A stretch of DNA of 64,000 nucleotides from Talinum fruticosum. Its lineage: Eukaryota; Streptophyta; Magnoliopsida; Caryophyllales; Talinaceae. Position 1 is the stretch's first letter. Every line of letters begins with the position of its first letter. The stretch lies in assembly GCA_021018815.1 (NCBI GenBank), contig JAITYX010000009.1:4280501-4344500 (forward strand). Reading direction: 5' to 3'. Below are positions 1-10,330 of the stretch, piece after piece. Below the pieces are notes generated by a model. It ran no database searches, was not told the DNA's origin, and saw only the letters and a list, made by a program, of their open reading frames with translations. Position numbers and translations under genes: made by a program.

Positions 1-901
1 CTTATCAAGAAGCTCAACGAAGGGGCAGGCAAAGAACTAGAAGGTCCAGCGAGTTAGACGTGGGACCTCCGGAATTATCAAAGTCCGAGGTGGAGGAGGG
101 GCTGGTAACTCATATGAGTGAACCCGGACACCAGGCTTGACTTCCTGGTATCCGAGACCCATAAGTTCACTCTGTCAAGACAAACGCAGCTCAAAGACAT
201 CTTGAGGGTCGAAGGAAGAGGGACACCAAACCGATTAAAAATAGCAGTGAGAAGAGCTCCGAAAGGATATGGAGTCTTCTTAAAGTTAGTAGCTACGGAG
301 GCGACTTGCTCGAAGATGAATGTCGTAGAGAACCTTCAAAACTTTGGATTTGGGGTTCTCTTTAAACAGATAGTAGGAAAAGAATCTCCTCATCAGAATA
401 AAACATAGAAGCCTAGCTTCGAGGTCATCCGAGTCACGAAAAAGTTCTTTCTAGATCGAGGCTCTTTAGCATATTTTGTAAAGAAGTCATCGGAGACTTC
501 GAGTGAAAGGAATTGGATTGGAGTTGAGAAAGAGGGTCTTCACATTGAAACATTTGTGAACTTAGGCAAGATTAATTTGAACGGTCTTACCTTGAACAAG
601 AAAAGTGATGATGCCCTCGCCGACTGTCATGTGAGTATAGAACTCGGACACTCGGGTCTAGGTAGATGTACTTATAGAACCAAAGATAGTTGTACACACC
701 GATTTTGGCGATGTGTTTCGACCAGGAGAATGTTGTTTTTGGAAAGAACTTGTCGTCCGGAATGGAGTGTTGGGTAACGTTATGCTTTGGGTCTTCCGAG
801 GTAGGCTCTTTGCCTTTTTATGCAGCCTCGGCACGAGTGGACTTGGTTCTTGCCTTCTTGGTGGTTGAACCTCCTTCCATAGCAGATCATCTTTTAGTCA
901 T
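1..901 (-). pseudogene. Sirevirus env-like ORF, decayed relic
   Basis: Read on the minus strand, this is a broken copy of the env-like ORF found between pol and the 3' LTR of Sireviruses. It matches the plus-strand ORF at 8214-9838. Shared landmarks, in order, are a TTKKARTK-like basic patch, a DKFFPKTTFSW-like segment near 715-760, and a FGALLTAIFNRFGVPLPS-like segment near 210-270. Frames shift several times and stops follow both candidate start codons (near 901 and 880). The protein's function is unknown; 'env-like' is a positional name in this lineage, and no signal peptide or membrane span is recognisable here. The rest of this element is not visible on the right, so it was already truncated or replaced. 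Confidence 0.7.
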
Positions 902-1202
902 GGTTAGAGAGTAGAGAGTGTTTGAGAGAAATGATGGAGTGAGTAGAGAACATAAAAGGTTCGTAAATAGAGAGAGAATATGAGTGTGAGAGTTTACACG
1001 GTTGAGGGCTTATCTCAAGAAGTCTATTGCATATATCTTGGGATGTTCAAGATAGACATTAGCCATTTTGAACCAGGAATACGGGTCGTTTTTTTGAACT
1101 AGGAGAGAGATGTAGGAAATATTCATACAACCACGGCTAGATTTTGATAAATTAAGTAAGGTTTCTTATCCACACAAGATGAAAAGGAAATTTTACAAAA
1201 AG
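902..1202. other. Unassigned noncoding stretch
   Basis: The left part may be the 5' leader of the env-like relic, because its complement is CT-rich like the leader of the intact copy. Nothing in the remainder up to the AAGAA duplication is recognised. Confidence 0.4.
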
Positions 1203-2119
1203 AAGAATGAAGACTCGGACTTTACATATATATCATTCAGAGTTCCATCAAGGAATCAGGTATGAGACTTCATCTCTTATATGGTTTTGATTACAAGTCA
1301 TTCTAAGTGCCTTACAAACTTTTCTCGAGTGATATAGAATCTTTTCCGAGTGTTACAAAAACCATTGCATATGTTCTCACTTGATTCCGATCGACTCGTA
1401 AATCATACTGCTCGCAAACAGCTTCCGAGTCACTTAGACAACACTCGGATATATTGCATGTTCAAACATTTGCTCTAATGTGTATAAATTTAGGTCCGAC
1501 TTCATGATCTAAGTTTAATTGAATTATTGTGTTAATTCATCTTTCTAAGTCAAGCATGCTTGTTTTTAATATTGTTAGTCTAGATCAAGTCTTTCTACTC
1601 GATGTTCTTTATTTGAGTTGCTTTACTTCTAGACTAACTCGGATGGACTTTGAGTATAATGGATTTTAGACTCGTAAAATTCCACTCTTTTAGGACTCGG
1701 ATTGAATTATTATCTCGTGTCTAATCTTGGACCAAAGTATTTTATACTTTGAGAACCAAACCGATTTACTTTTGTAGGTTATTCAAATGAGTTTATCCTA
1801 CTTTTCAATTACAAAAGCAACCGGCTTCAAGATGTCAAATCAGCAGCAGACAAGGCTTTTCCTACTTCGACCTAGGCCCACACATTATGTCAAGGTTGTT
1901 TGTTTCCAAATCTGGAAATCTGCAACGCTAAGCTCAACGGTGGTTTCCACCATACTTTTCGGACACCACCAGTGGATTGGGACTTCCAAAGGAGTCAAGA
2001 GCCGTTGCTCAATGATCACACTCAACGGATATTTTCCGAGTGACTCGAAAAACCATCGCAATGGTCGCAAAGGACTTCCAGTCGAAGACAGATCACAATG
2101 GCTAGTCAGCTTGGTTATC

Positions 2120-2127
2120 TATAAATA
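2120..2127 (+). promoter_or_regulatory. TATA box of the 5' LTR
   Basis: TATAAATA in the context TTATCTATAAATAGAAGCC. The same box occurs at the equivalent place in the 3' LTR (11267-11274), which supports it as the retrotransposon core promoter. Confidence 0.75.
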
Positions 2128-2650
2128 GAAGCCAACTCTCAAGACTTGAAGATTGCTGAACCAACCGTCAATACACGTACTTAAGCAAAAGTCATTGTAT
2201 TCATACTCAATCTTCTACTTACAACTCCAACTTTGTACTTAACATCTTTCTAAGTTGTAAGGTCTTGTAATCAGTTACAATCACTCATTCTTACCTTCTA
2301 AGTAAGGTCCCTTAACCGAGCTATAAGGTTTAACTCAGCTCGGTTGTCCCTAACTCGTAAAGGTTATCTCAATTAGGAAGTATTAGATCAAATAAGGGAA
2401 TTTCGAGTCTAGGAAAATCTTGTAAGGAATTGTCTAACGGAGCAATTCTGGTTGAGTCTTTCTACCGTATTTTATGGATTCAAATTAGTGGATTGGACTT
2501 GGTGCTTGGATTAGCACTGAACGTGGTTTTTGCCCCAGGAGAGTTTCCACGTAACTTTCGAGTTAGTACTTTTTGAGTTTAATCTAGACTCGGACTCTCC
2601 TCAAAATCATTTCTAGTTTTATTCTTCCATTACTTGTTTAAATTTCCCCA

Positions 2651-2677
2651 TCACCCTATTCACCCCCTCTAGGGTGA
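2651..2677 (+). promoter_or_regulatory. U5-end inverted repeat (hairpin candidate)
   Basis: TCACCCTA (2651-2658) and TAGGGTGA (2670-2677) are perfect 8-bp inverted repeats around an 11-base loop, about 30 bases before the PBS. They recur in the 3' LTR (11802-11830) and in the solo LTR (63113-63139). The position resembles the U5 stem next to the PBS in retroviruses; that role is inference. Confidence 0.6.
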
Positions 2678-2706
2678 CTTAGTCTTTCCAAGAGCAAACC
2701 TTCAAT

Positions 2707-2718
2707 TGGTGTCGAGCC
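2707..2718 (+). promoter_or_regulatory. Primer binding site, initiator tRNA-Met type (degenerate)
   Basis: TGGTGTCGAGCC starts three bases after the LTR end. The Ty1/copia site complementary to initiator tRNA-Met is TGGTATCAGAGC, so this copy differs at a few positions. The minus-strand copy retains TGGTATCGGA at the equivalent place. Confidence 0.7.
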
Positions 2719-2763
2719 TAGCCTTTCGTAAAGGATCTAACCATCCAAAGGTTTAAAGATCAA

Positions 2764-4295
2764 ATGGCTCGGAACAATGGAGAGTTCGATGAGGGAAGAT
2801 CTTCCAGCAGACCACCAAAGTTCAAAGGATCTAACTTCGTGCACTGGAAGAAGCTCATGGAATGTTTCCTACTGGATCACGATGACGATGTGTGTAACAT
2901 CATACAAGTAGGGATCTACATTCCAATGAAGATGGAAGAAACAAGACTCATGCCCAAAACAAAGTCCGAGTACACCACTCGATGAAGCGAGAGAAGTTCA
3001 AAAAGAACTTCAAGGCGATGAACATTCTCGATGTGCGCCATCAGCTCGTAAGAATACAACCGAGTGTCAGCCGTGACACGGCCAAAGAAGTGTGGGACAC
3101 ACTTGTCAACACTTATGAAGGCACAAGTCAAGTCGACAAGCGAAGATAAGCCAATATCTTCACAAATACGAGCTGTTCAAGATGGAGCTAGAAGAGAACA
3201 TCACACAGATGTTCATCCGCTTCACTGTGATTACTAACAATTTTAAATCTCTTGGTAGAAAGATTTCCCATGAGGAAATGTGCAGAAAGATACTCGAAGT
3301 CTACCCAAGAGAAGATGGGGTCCCAAGGTGACATCCATCGAAGTGGCTCAGAACCTGTGCTTATCGAAGCTAGACGAACTCATCGGGAAGCTACTCACCC
3401 ATGAGATCCACCTGGAAGAGAAGGATGCAGAGGTCAACACTAAAAAGAACATTGCACTCGAAGGCCTCGGAAAACAGAGAAGCAAATTTGAGTTCATCCG
3501 ACTCGGAAGAGGATCCTATGACACTTATAACCGAGAGGCTTCAAAAGAATAATGAAGCACAAGAGATGGGATAAGAAGCCAAGAGAAGAGTTCTACAAGA
3601 AAGACAAGAAGGATAGAAAAGGTAAACATTCTTCCCCTTCAAAGTTTTCCAAAGTTTTCCAAAGTTGATTTAGCCAAATATATTTTTACTTTGGAAGAAA
3701 AGTCCAATTCCGATTCTTCTCGGTTTAAAGAACAACTTGAGTCTCGTTACTTCGAGAGCATCTCTCTGAAAAATGAATTGGAAAAACCGAGACTTACTCT
3801 AAGAGAACTCAAGACTAGTGCTCAATCTAGTGAGACCGAGTCCGAGTTACTCGAAGAGAAAATGAGCATCCGAAGTAAGAGCTCAATAAGTCTCAAGAGC
3901 TTATTTTAAATTTACTCAAGGTAAGAAAAACCTTGACATGCTCTTAGGGTCTCAATGTGTCTCCTTCGTAAAAGAAGAACTTGGTTTTAACAAAGAAGAG
4001 GAATCCAATTCCTACTCATAAATTTTCAAAAAGGATTCCGAATTGTGAAGTTCGGGAAGGCTGAGCATGGTCCCATTCATAAGAATGAAAGGAGGGATGA
4101 GCCTGCACCAGCTTACAGGAGAAAACCTTCTCCACCGGTTTATAAAAGAAAAGCTTTTCAAAAGAAAGAGACTCGGACTCGGTTCTCTAAAAGAAAGACT
4201 CGGAATTAGACCAAACCCAAAGTTATTCAAATCTGGGTTCCCAAGAGTCTACTTCCTCATAAAAGGACCACAATAAAGGGAGTTACTCGGGTTCT
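2764..4295 (+). pseudogene. gag: Sirevirus gag, broken
   Basis: Capsid protein gene. The start at 2764 gives MARNNGEF and then the copia gag N-terminal signature FKGSNFVHWKKLMECFL. The first frame stops at 2985. Homology resumes in another frame with a KEVWDTLVNTYEGT motif typical of the UBN2 gag domain (about 3080-3125). A charged, probably coiled-coil segment rich in Glu, Ser and Leu lies at 3691-3909. A basic tail ending in a WVPKS-like motif (about 4225-4255) leads into the protease. I could not find an intact CCHC zinc knuckle. Several frameshifts and stops, some of them TAG inside ACTTAG, abolish coding. Confidence 0.8.
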
Positions 4296-4303
4296 TAGAC
4301 GAA

Positions 4304-7300
4304 GTGAGAAAGGTTAGTTTGTTTCGACTTGCAGGTGGCTCGGAAAAGAACAAAAGGCTTTGGTACCTGGACAGTGGATGCTCACGTCACATGTCAAGAA
4401 ATCGAAGACTCTTTTCTGAGTTAGAAGATTACAAGGGAGGAAAAGTCACGTTTGGGGGTGACAAAGAAAGGCAAGATAATTACGATAGGCAAGATTGGAA
4501 AAGGAAGCAATCTGGTCAGCCCTTTATACCTTGTCAAAGGGTTAAAATACAATCCGCTCAAGCATCTCTCAATCGTGTGATAAAGGTCAAGAGGTAAGAT
4601 TCACCCGGACCTATTGTTATATATCCGATGATGCTATCAAGGAGATCAAGCTCCCGAGTAAGAGATCGGGTAACACCTATACTATTCCTCTTTCGACCCG
4701 AGTCGAATTTATCTTGTTTAAAAGCATCTCTTCATGATGATTCATGGACATGGCATCGTAGACTAGGTCATGTTAGCACACACACCATTAAGAAACTTGT
4801 ATCTCATGGTTTAGTCGGAGGATTGCCTAATTGTGCATTTAAGAATGATAAAATCGTGAAGCATGCACAAAAGGGAAACAAGTCGGATCATCCTTCAAAT
4901 CTCTCGAAAACTATTACCACATCCAAGGTGCTTGAAATGTTGCATATGGATTTATGTGGTGAAATCTCTATCAAGAGTCTCGAGAGGTAAATCATATGTG
5001 CTTGTTATTGTTGATGACTACTCACGATTTACTTGGGTGTGTTTTCTTAAGCATAAAAATGAAGCATTCAAAGAGTTCGACAAGCTCTATAGGAAAATCC
5101 AAGTTGAGTCTCGGACTCGGATTTAGAGAATTCGAACCGACCATAGAAGGGAGTTCGACTACTCGGAATTTACAGAGTTCCGTGACAAGAATGGCATCTC
5201 TCACAACTTCTCAGCACCAAGAACTCCTCAATAAAATGGAGTGGTGGAAAGGAAGAACCGAACTCTTGAAGAAATAGCTAGGACAATGATGATTGAACAT
5301 AATCTACCCTATTATTTCGGGTTGAGGCAATCAACACAATGAACGACACGTTAAACAGATGCCTCATAAGACCCATCCTGAAGAAAACTCCATACGAGCT
5401 TTACAAAGGGAAGAAACCCAACATTTCATACTTCAAACCCTTTGGATGTAAGTGATTTGTTCACAACAATGGTAGGGATCACTCGACCAAGTTTGATGCT
5501 CGATCGGATGAAGGTATTTTTCTTGGTTATTCATCTCATAGCAAAGCATATTGTATTTTCAATAAAAGAACTAACAAAGTGAAAGAAAGCATCCACGTTC
5601 TGTTTGATAAGATTGAACAGGAAAAGCCAAGTGAGTCAACTTTCTCACACCTGAAGCTCGAGTAGAGATGATGATATTGATGAAAATGAGCTCATCAAGA
5701 ATCAAATCAAAGTCACTCGGAATGAAGTTACTTATAACAACATGACTCGGAATGAGACAACTCAAGAGCCGACTTAGAATGTTGAAGGTCAATCGGATGA
5801 ACAAGCTAACTCGGAACGGACCTCCGAAGATCAACCAATTTAACCTACGGATCCAGGTGAACTAGAGAACAGGTAAAGCATTCAAGTATGCTTCTAGCCA
5901 CCCACTAGAGAACATCTTATCCGATATCAACAAGTGGGGAAAGAACTCGTTCCTCTCTACAAAATCTATGTGCATTCACTACATTCATTTCATTAGCTGA
6001 ACTCATAAATGCACTAGAACCCCTTAATGAACTTGAATGGGTAGAGACCATGCAAGAGGCACTCAATTAATTCGAAAGACACCAAGTCCGGACTCTAACC
6101 AAACGACCTTCCGGCCACCCAGTCATAGGAACCAAACGGGTTTTCAAGAACAAACTGGATGAAGGTGGGTTGGTAGTCGAAATAAGGCTAGACTTGTGGC
6201 TCAAGGTTACAATCAAGAAGAAGTGATTGATTGTGGGGAAGCCTTTGCACCTGCTGCCGAATTGAAGCTATTAGAATCTTATTGGCATTTGCATCTAGCA
6301 TGAATATCAAATTGTATCAAATGGATATTAAATGTGCTTTTCTCAATAGTTTCATTGAAGAGGAAGTCTATGTTAAGCAACCCCTGGATTTGAAAACTCG
6401 GAATTTCCAAATCATGTTTTCAAATTGCAAAAAGCTCTATATGGTCTTAAACAAGCTCCCGGAGCTTGGTATAAAAGACTCGAGCAATTTCTTGGTTGAA
6501 AATGGTTTTAAAAGAGGTCAGATTGACCGGACTATTTTTATAAAAACCAAGGGGAAAGACTTTCTTATTGCTCGGATCTATGTTGATGACATAATTTTTG
6601 GAGCTACTAATGAAATTCTGTGTAGAGAGTTTTCTCGAGTTAATGAGACTGGAATTTCAAATGAGTATGACGGGAGAACTCAATTTCTTCCTTGGTCTAC
6701 AAATCAAGCAAGACAAAGATGGCATCTATGTCCATCAATCAAAGTATACCAAGAAGGCTGCGAAGAAGTACAAACTTCAAGATGCAAAACATGCAAGCAA
6801 CACCTATGAGCAAGCAACGATAAAATTCGACTCGGATGAGAAAGATAAGGCAGGAGATCGAAACTCTACCGAGGTATGATTGGATCTTTACTATATCTTA
6901 CTTCTAGCACGCCGCACATAATGTTTAGTGTCCGTCCGTGTGCAAGATTTCAAGCTAATCCAAAATAATCACATCTCACTACGGTGAAGAGAATATTCGA
7001 GATATCTTGCAGGGACTCATAATTTAGGTCTATGGTACTCTAGAGACTCGAACCGACTCTCACCTGGATACTCAAATGCTGACTATGCTAGATATAAAGT
7101 TGACAGAAAGAGCACCTCAGGAGCTTGCCACTTTCCGGGTCAATCCCCGATATCTTGGCACTCAAAGAAGCAAAACTCAGTAGCTCTATCAACTGCTAAA
7201 GCCGAGTATATTGCAACCTGGAGCATCCTGTGCTCGGATTTTATGGATAAAGCAACACTTGAGAGATCTTGGACTTTTATTCAAATCAATTCCAATCAAG

Positions 7301-7530
7301 TGTGATAATCAAAGTGCAATCACAAAGCATCACCAAGAATCCAGTTCAAGCACTTAAAGACTAAACATATTCGAGTCGGTATCATTTTCTCGAGAGATCA
7401 TTCTGAAAATGGTGATATTAAACTTGAATTCATTCCTACCAATCTTCAATTAGCTGATATCTTTACTAAGCCACTTAATGAGGATCAGTTTTGCTTTATT
7501 AGGAATGAGCTTGGCATGATTAATGCATAA
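4304..7530 (+). pseudogene. pol: Sirevirus pol: protease, integrase, reverse transcriptase, RNase H
   Basis: Remains of the polyprotein in Ty1/copia order. The protease shows the active-site motif LDSGCSRHM near 4370-4395. The gag-pre-integrase zinc region shows WHRRLGHVSTHTIKKL (about 4750-4800). The integrase core shows MLHMDLCGE and VLVIVDDYSRFTWVCF (about 4935-5045), then PYELYKGKKPNISYF (about 5390-5430). Reverse transcriptase shows LYQMDIKCAFLNS (about 6312-6350) and the catalytic YVDD (about 6580). RNase H shows SWHSKKQNSVALSTAKAEYIA (about 7153-7213), and the end carries ADIFTKPL before a TAA at 7528-7530. The segment is split over all three frames with many stops. It matches the minus-strand copy at 17701-20480. 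Confidence 0.88.
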
Positions 7531-7936
7531 TTATGTTCTTTTCGAGTGAAATTACTTTGCATGATTATGTGTTGTGTGCTTTCTGTCTTTAATAACAATT
7601 AGTTCAGTTGAACCAGTGATACTGAGCTCCGAGTTATTAGTTGTTTGCGCTTTTGAGTCACTCGAAACTTCACCGAGTCGGACTCGGATTTTGAAAAAAT
7701 AGACATCAAACTTCTAAAATCATCTCTAGATCGGTGGAGAATTTCAGAAATTTCTTTTAAAATCTCTTTTTTTCTCTCTCTCTCTCGCGCTTCGATCAAA
7801 CAACTAGCCGTTGAGAGACAATCGCTGGAATTCTAACCGTTGGAGAGTATAATAGTCACACCGGTCTAAGGTGACTCGTTGAAAGCGTCTATTTTTCCTC
7901 ACCGAGCGAGTCACTATTGAAGGACGATTATTTCTC

Positions 7937-7944
7937 TATAAATA
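7937..7944 (+). promoter_or_regulatory. Possible internal TATA box upstream of the env-like ORF
   Basis: TATAAATA lies about 270 bases before the env-like start codon and is followed by a CT-rich leader. It could drive a separate env-like transcript, but no transcript evidence is available. The rest of the 7531-8213 spacer holds no gene. Confidence 0.4.
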
Positions 7945-8213
7945 GCGCCTATTTTTCTTCTTTACCCTACATTACTCTCTACTTACTTTCACTCTCTTAA
8001 TTACTTCAACTCGTGCAATCTATCTCGCGATCAAAGAAACTCTCGTCGCTCTCAAGCTAAGTGAAGGTCATCTCAAGTAAACTTTGTCACTCTTAGCTCT
8101 CTCTTTCTACTCTTTTATTTTCTTTTTCCGCTCACTTTCGTAGATCTATCTCTATCTCTCTCCTTCTCTTTCATAAAAGTTCATCTCTCTCTCTCTCTCT
8201 TTCTACATCAAAC

Positions 8214-9838
8214 ATGCTGAAAAGAGGTTCCCACTCCGATTTCCTTGGTTCCGCCACCAAGAAACCCCGTACCAAAATCCAAGAAAGCCCCTCCAATCCT
8301 TCAAGACCTATTGTCACCCAACATCTTATGTTGGATAACAAATTCTTCCCAACCACAAAGTTTTCATGGTTGGCTCATATCAAATCAACAGGGGTTTACG
8401 ATTTCCTCTGTTTCAGCGAGTTCATATACCAAGAACTCGCTTCGAGTTCTACACAAATCTTTCTAGCTCCGAGGGTATCCTCACCTCAAGAGTTCAAAAC
8501 ATAACCGTTCGCATCAACACCTCTCTTCTTCACCCCTCTTTAAAGTATCTTCTATGTTCTTGAACAACAACCCCATACCTTTCAATGAGGTTGCTGATGA
8601 CTTCTTTGAGAAGTATCGTCGAAGAATTCCCTGGGTCATGCAAAAACTTCACGGTGACCCAACTCAAATCGAAGCTCACCTTCTTTGTTTTCTCGCTGAT
8701 GAGAACTTTCTTCTCATAGTACTCTAGTAAGGAGAACCCCAATTCTAAGCATCTAAAAGCTCAGTACGACATCCTCGAGGGCTACGAAGTAGACCTCTTT
8801 CCTACTACAGATCGAAGCAAATGGTAGTCGTGCCTGCTCGGACTCGGACCAAGAAGAACACCCCACTTCCTTTCCGGGCTCTTCTCACCCTCATCTTCAA
8901 ACAATTCAAAGTTCCTCATCCCTCGGATCCTAACGCAGTTTCGAGGCTACCATTATCGTTGGCAAAAGGAACTCCTTGGGTATGGATACCAAGAGACCCA
9001 ACCTAGCTGTCTAGGTTCATAGCTCAAAATTGAGACCCCCTTCTCCGCCTCGGACTCGGACCTAATCACCTCTTTCTCTACCTCCTCCACCTGGTGGTGC
9101 CTACACTTCAGGTGTTTCTTAAGTTCTTTCTTCTACTTTGTCCTCTCGTTGTGATGGGCAAAATCTCCTCGGTTTCCATTGAGTTCAAGGACACCTTCCG
9201 GTCATTCAAGACTGTCTTACAGTCTATTACCATTAAACCAAAAACAACTCAATCCCAAATCCGAGAGCAGCAAGACGTGCCTCTCGAGATAAAGGCACTG
9301 GTTAAGGAGCGAGAGGGAGCTGATTGAGCTCCTTCGAGAACGGCGCTCCAAGGCGACTCGAGATCCGGTGGACTCGGATACATCCGAAGAATCCTCGAGC
9401 CCAGCCAAATCCTCCTCCGAAGGAGGAGAAGAAGGACAAGAAGAAGAAGATGAGGAGCCTACGGCTAAGGCAGCTCCATCCGAGGAAGGGGAGAAGGAAG
9501 CGTAACAAGCGAGCAGCAGCAACAAAGGGCCAAGGTGCTCCGGAACCCCTACCGAAGTGATCGGCTCGGACAGTGAGTCCGAGTGGGTTAGAAGACCTCG
9601 CTGACCATGGTCGGCCAGCAGCCGGTCAGCCTCGAGCACACCCCTCCATCGGTCGAGTTCCAGGTGGATGAGCCGCTGGACGACCTAGTTCCGGGTCAGC
9701 CCACTCGGAGCTGAGCCCATTCCAGAGATCCCAGTGCTACCACCGCCTCGTTCGTCTACATCTTCAAGATCTTATCGTGGAAGGCGGACTACACATCCAC
9801 CATCCTCGACTCGGACTGTTCCCTGTCCTCCATCTTAA
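8214..9838 (+). pseudogene. Sirevirus env-like ORF, broken
   Basis: Third ORF of the element, downstream of pol and with its own ATG. The N-terminus starts MLKRGSHSDFLG and carries a basic ATKKPRTK patch. A DNKFFPTTKFSW-like segment follows (about 8330-8370), then PLPFRALLTLIFKQF (about 8865-8910). The C-terminal third (about 9330-9560) is very rich in Lys, Glu, Arg and Pro. A likely stop, TAA, is at 9836-9838. It is open only in pieces because of frameshifts. The same protein is relic at 1-901 on the other strand. No hydrophobic membrane anchor is evident to me, so an envelope function is not supported. Family position alone gives the name. Confidence 0.68.
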
Positions 9839-9930
9839 AATTTTGTTTTGTCTGTTTTAAATTTTTTTTTTCCACACATATAAATCTGTATCTTCTTGAT
9901 ACATTCTTCCTCATTTTGTTTTGTTGAAAG

Positions 9931-9940
9931 GCAAGGGGAG
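9931..9940 (+). promoter_or_regulatory. Upstream polypurine tract copy
   Basis: GCAAGGGGAG, about 390 bases before the 3' LTR, repeats the core of the tract at 10317-10330. Several polypurine tracts before the 3' LTR are a known Sirevirus trait. Confidence 0.5.
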
Positions 9941-10316
9941 AATAGTTAAAAAATTTTGTTGTCTCGTTTAAGGGAGTTTCTCTCACCCTCTTTTGTGTAA
10001 ATTTTTAGTTTAAATTATAATGAAATTTCAGTTTCATGTTTATTGCTTTCCGAGTTGCAATTATTTCCGAGTTTATTACTTCGAGTTTCAATTCGGTCTA
10101 CCATTGCTCTGTTCCTCGGTAATTTTTTTCTCGGATACTTTAGCTCTTTTTTTATGCAATCTAAGCTTATTTGCTCCGATAGAATATAAGTTTCATTCAC
10201 TCGTATCTACTCTATACAATTCTATCATATTTTTCTGACTTATCTTTTGAGAAAGGATGAAAAACCGGATCTATATCACTAACAAAGTTTCTATCTAATT
10301 ATGAAATGCTTTTCAT

Positions 10317-10330
10317 CAAAAAGGGGAGAT
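10317..10330 (+). promoter_or_regulatory. Polypurine tract
   Basis: CAAAAAGGGGAGAT directly abuts the TGAAG start of the 3' LTR, the expected site for plus-strand DNA priming. Confidence 0.85.

Larger units (their letters stand above)
1208..2704 (+). repeat. 5' LTR of the Sirevirus
   Basis: 1497-bp direct repeat partner of 10331-11857. It begins TGAAGACTCGGAC and ends GCAAACCTTCA, giving a 5-bp terminal inverted repeat. It holds a TATA box at 2120-2127 and an 8-bp inverted repeat just before its end. The motif ACTCGG/CCGAGT recurs throughout. Confidence 0.93.

Noticed and set aside
118..408. 96-residue plus-strand ORF at the window start
   Set aside because: Shadow of the minus-strand env-like relic, whose conserved blocks read in the opposite direction.
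9217..9639. 140-residue minus-strand ORF rich in Ser and Leu
   Set aside because: Shadow of the Lys/Glu-rich C-terminal part of the env-like ORF on the plus strand.
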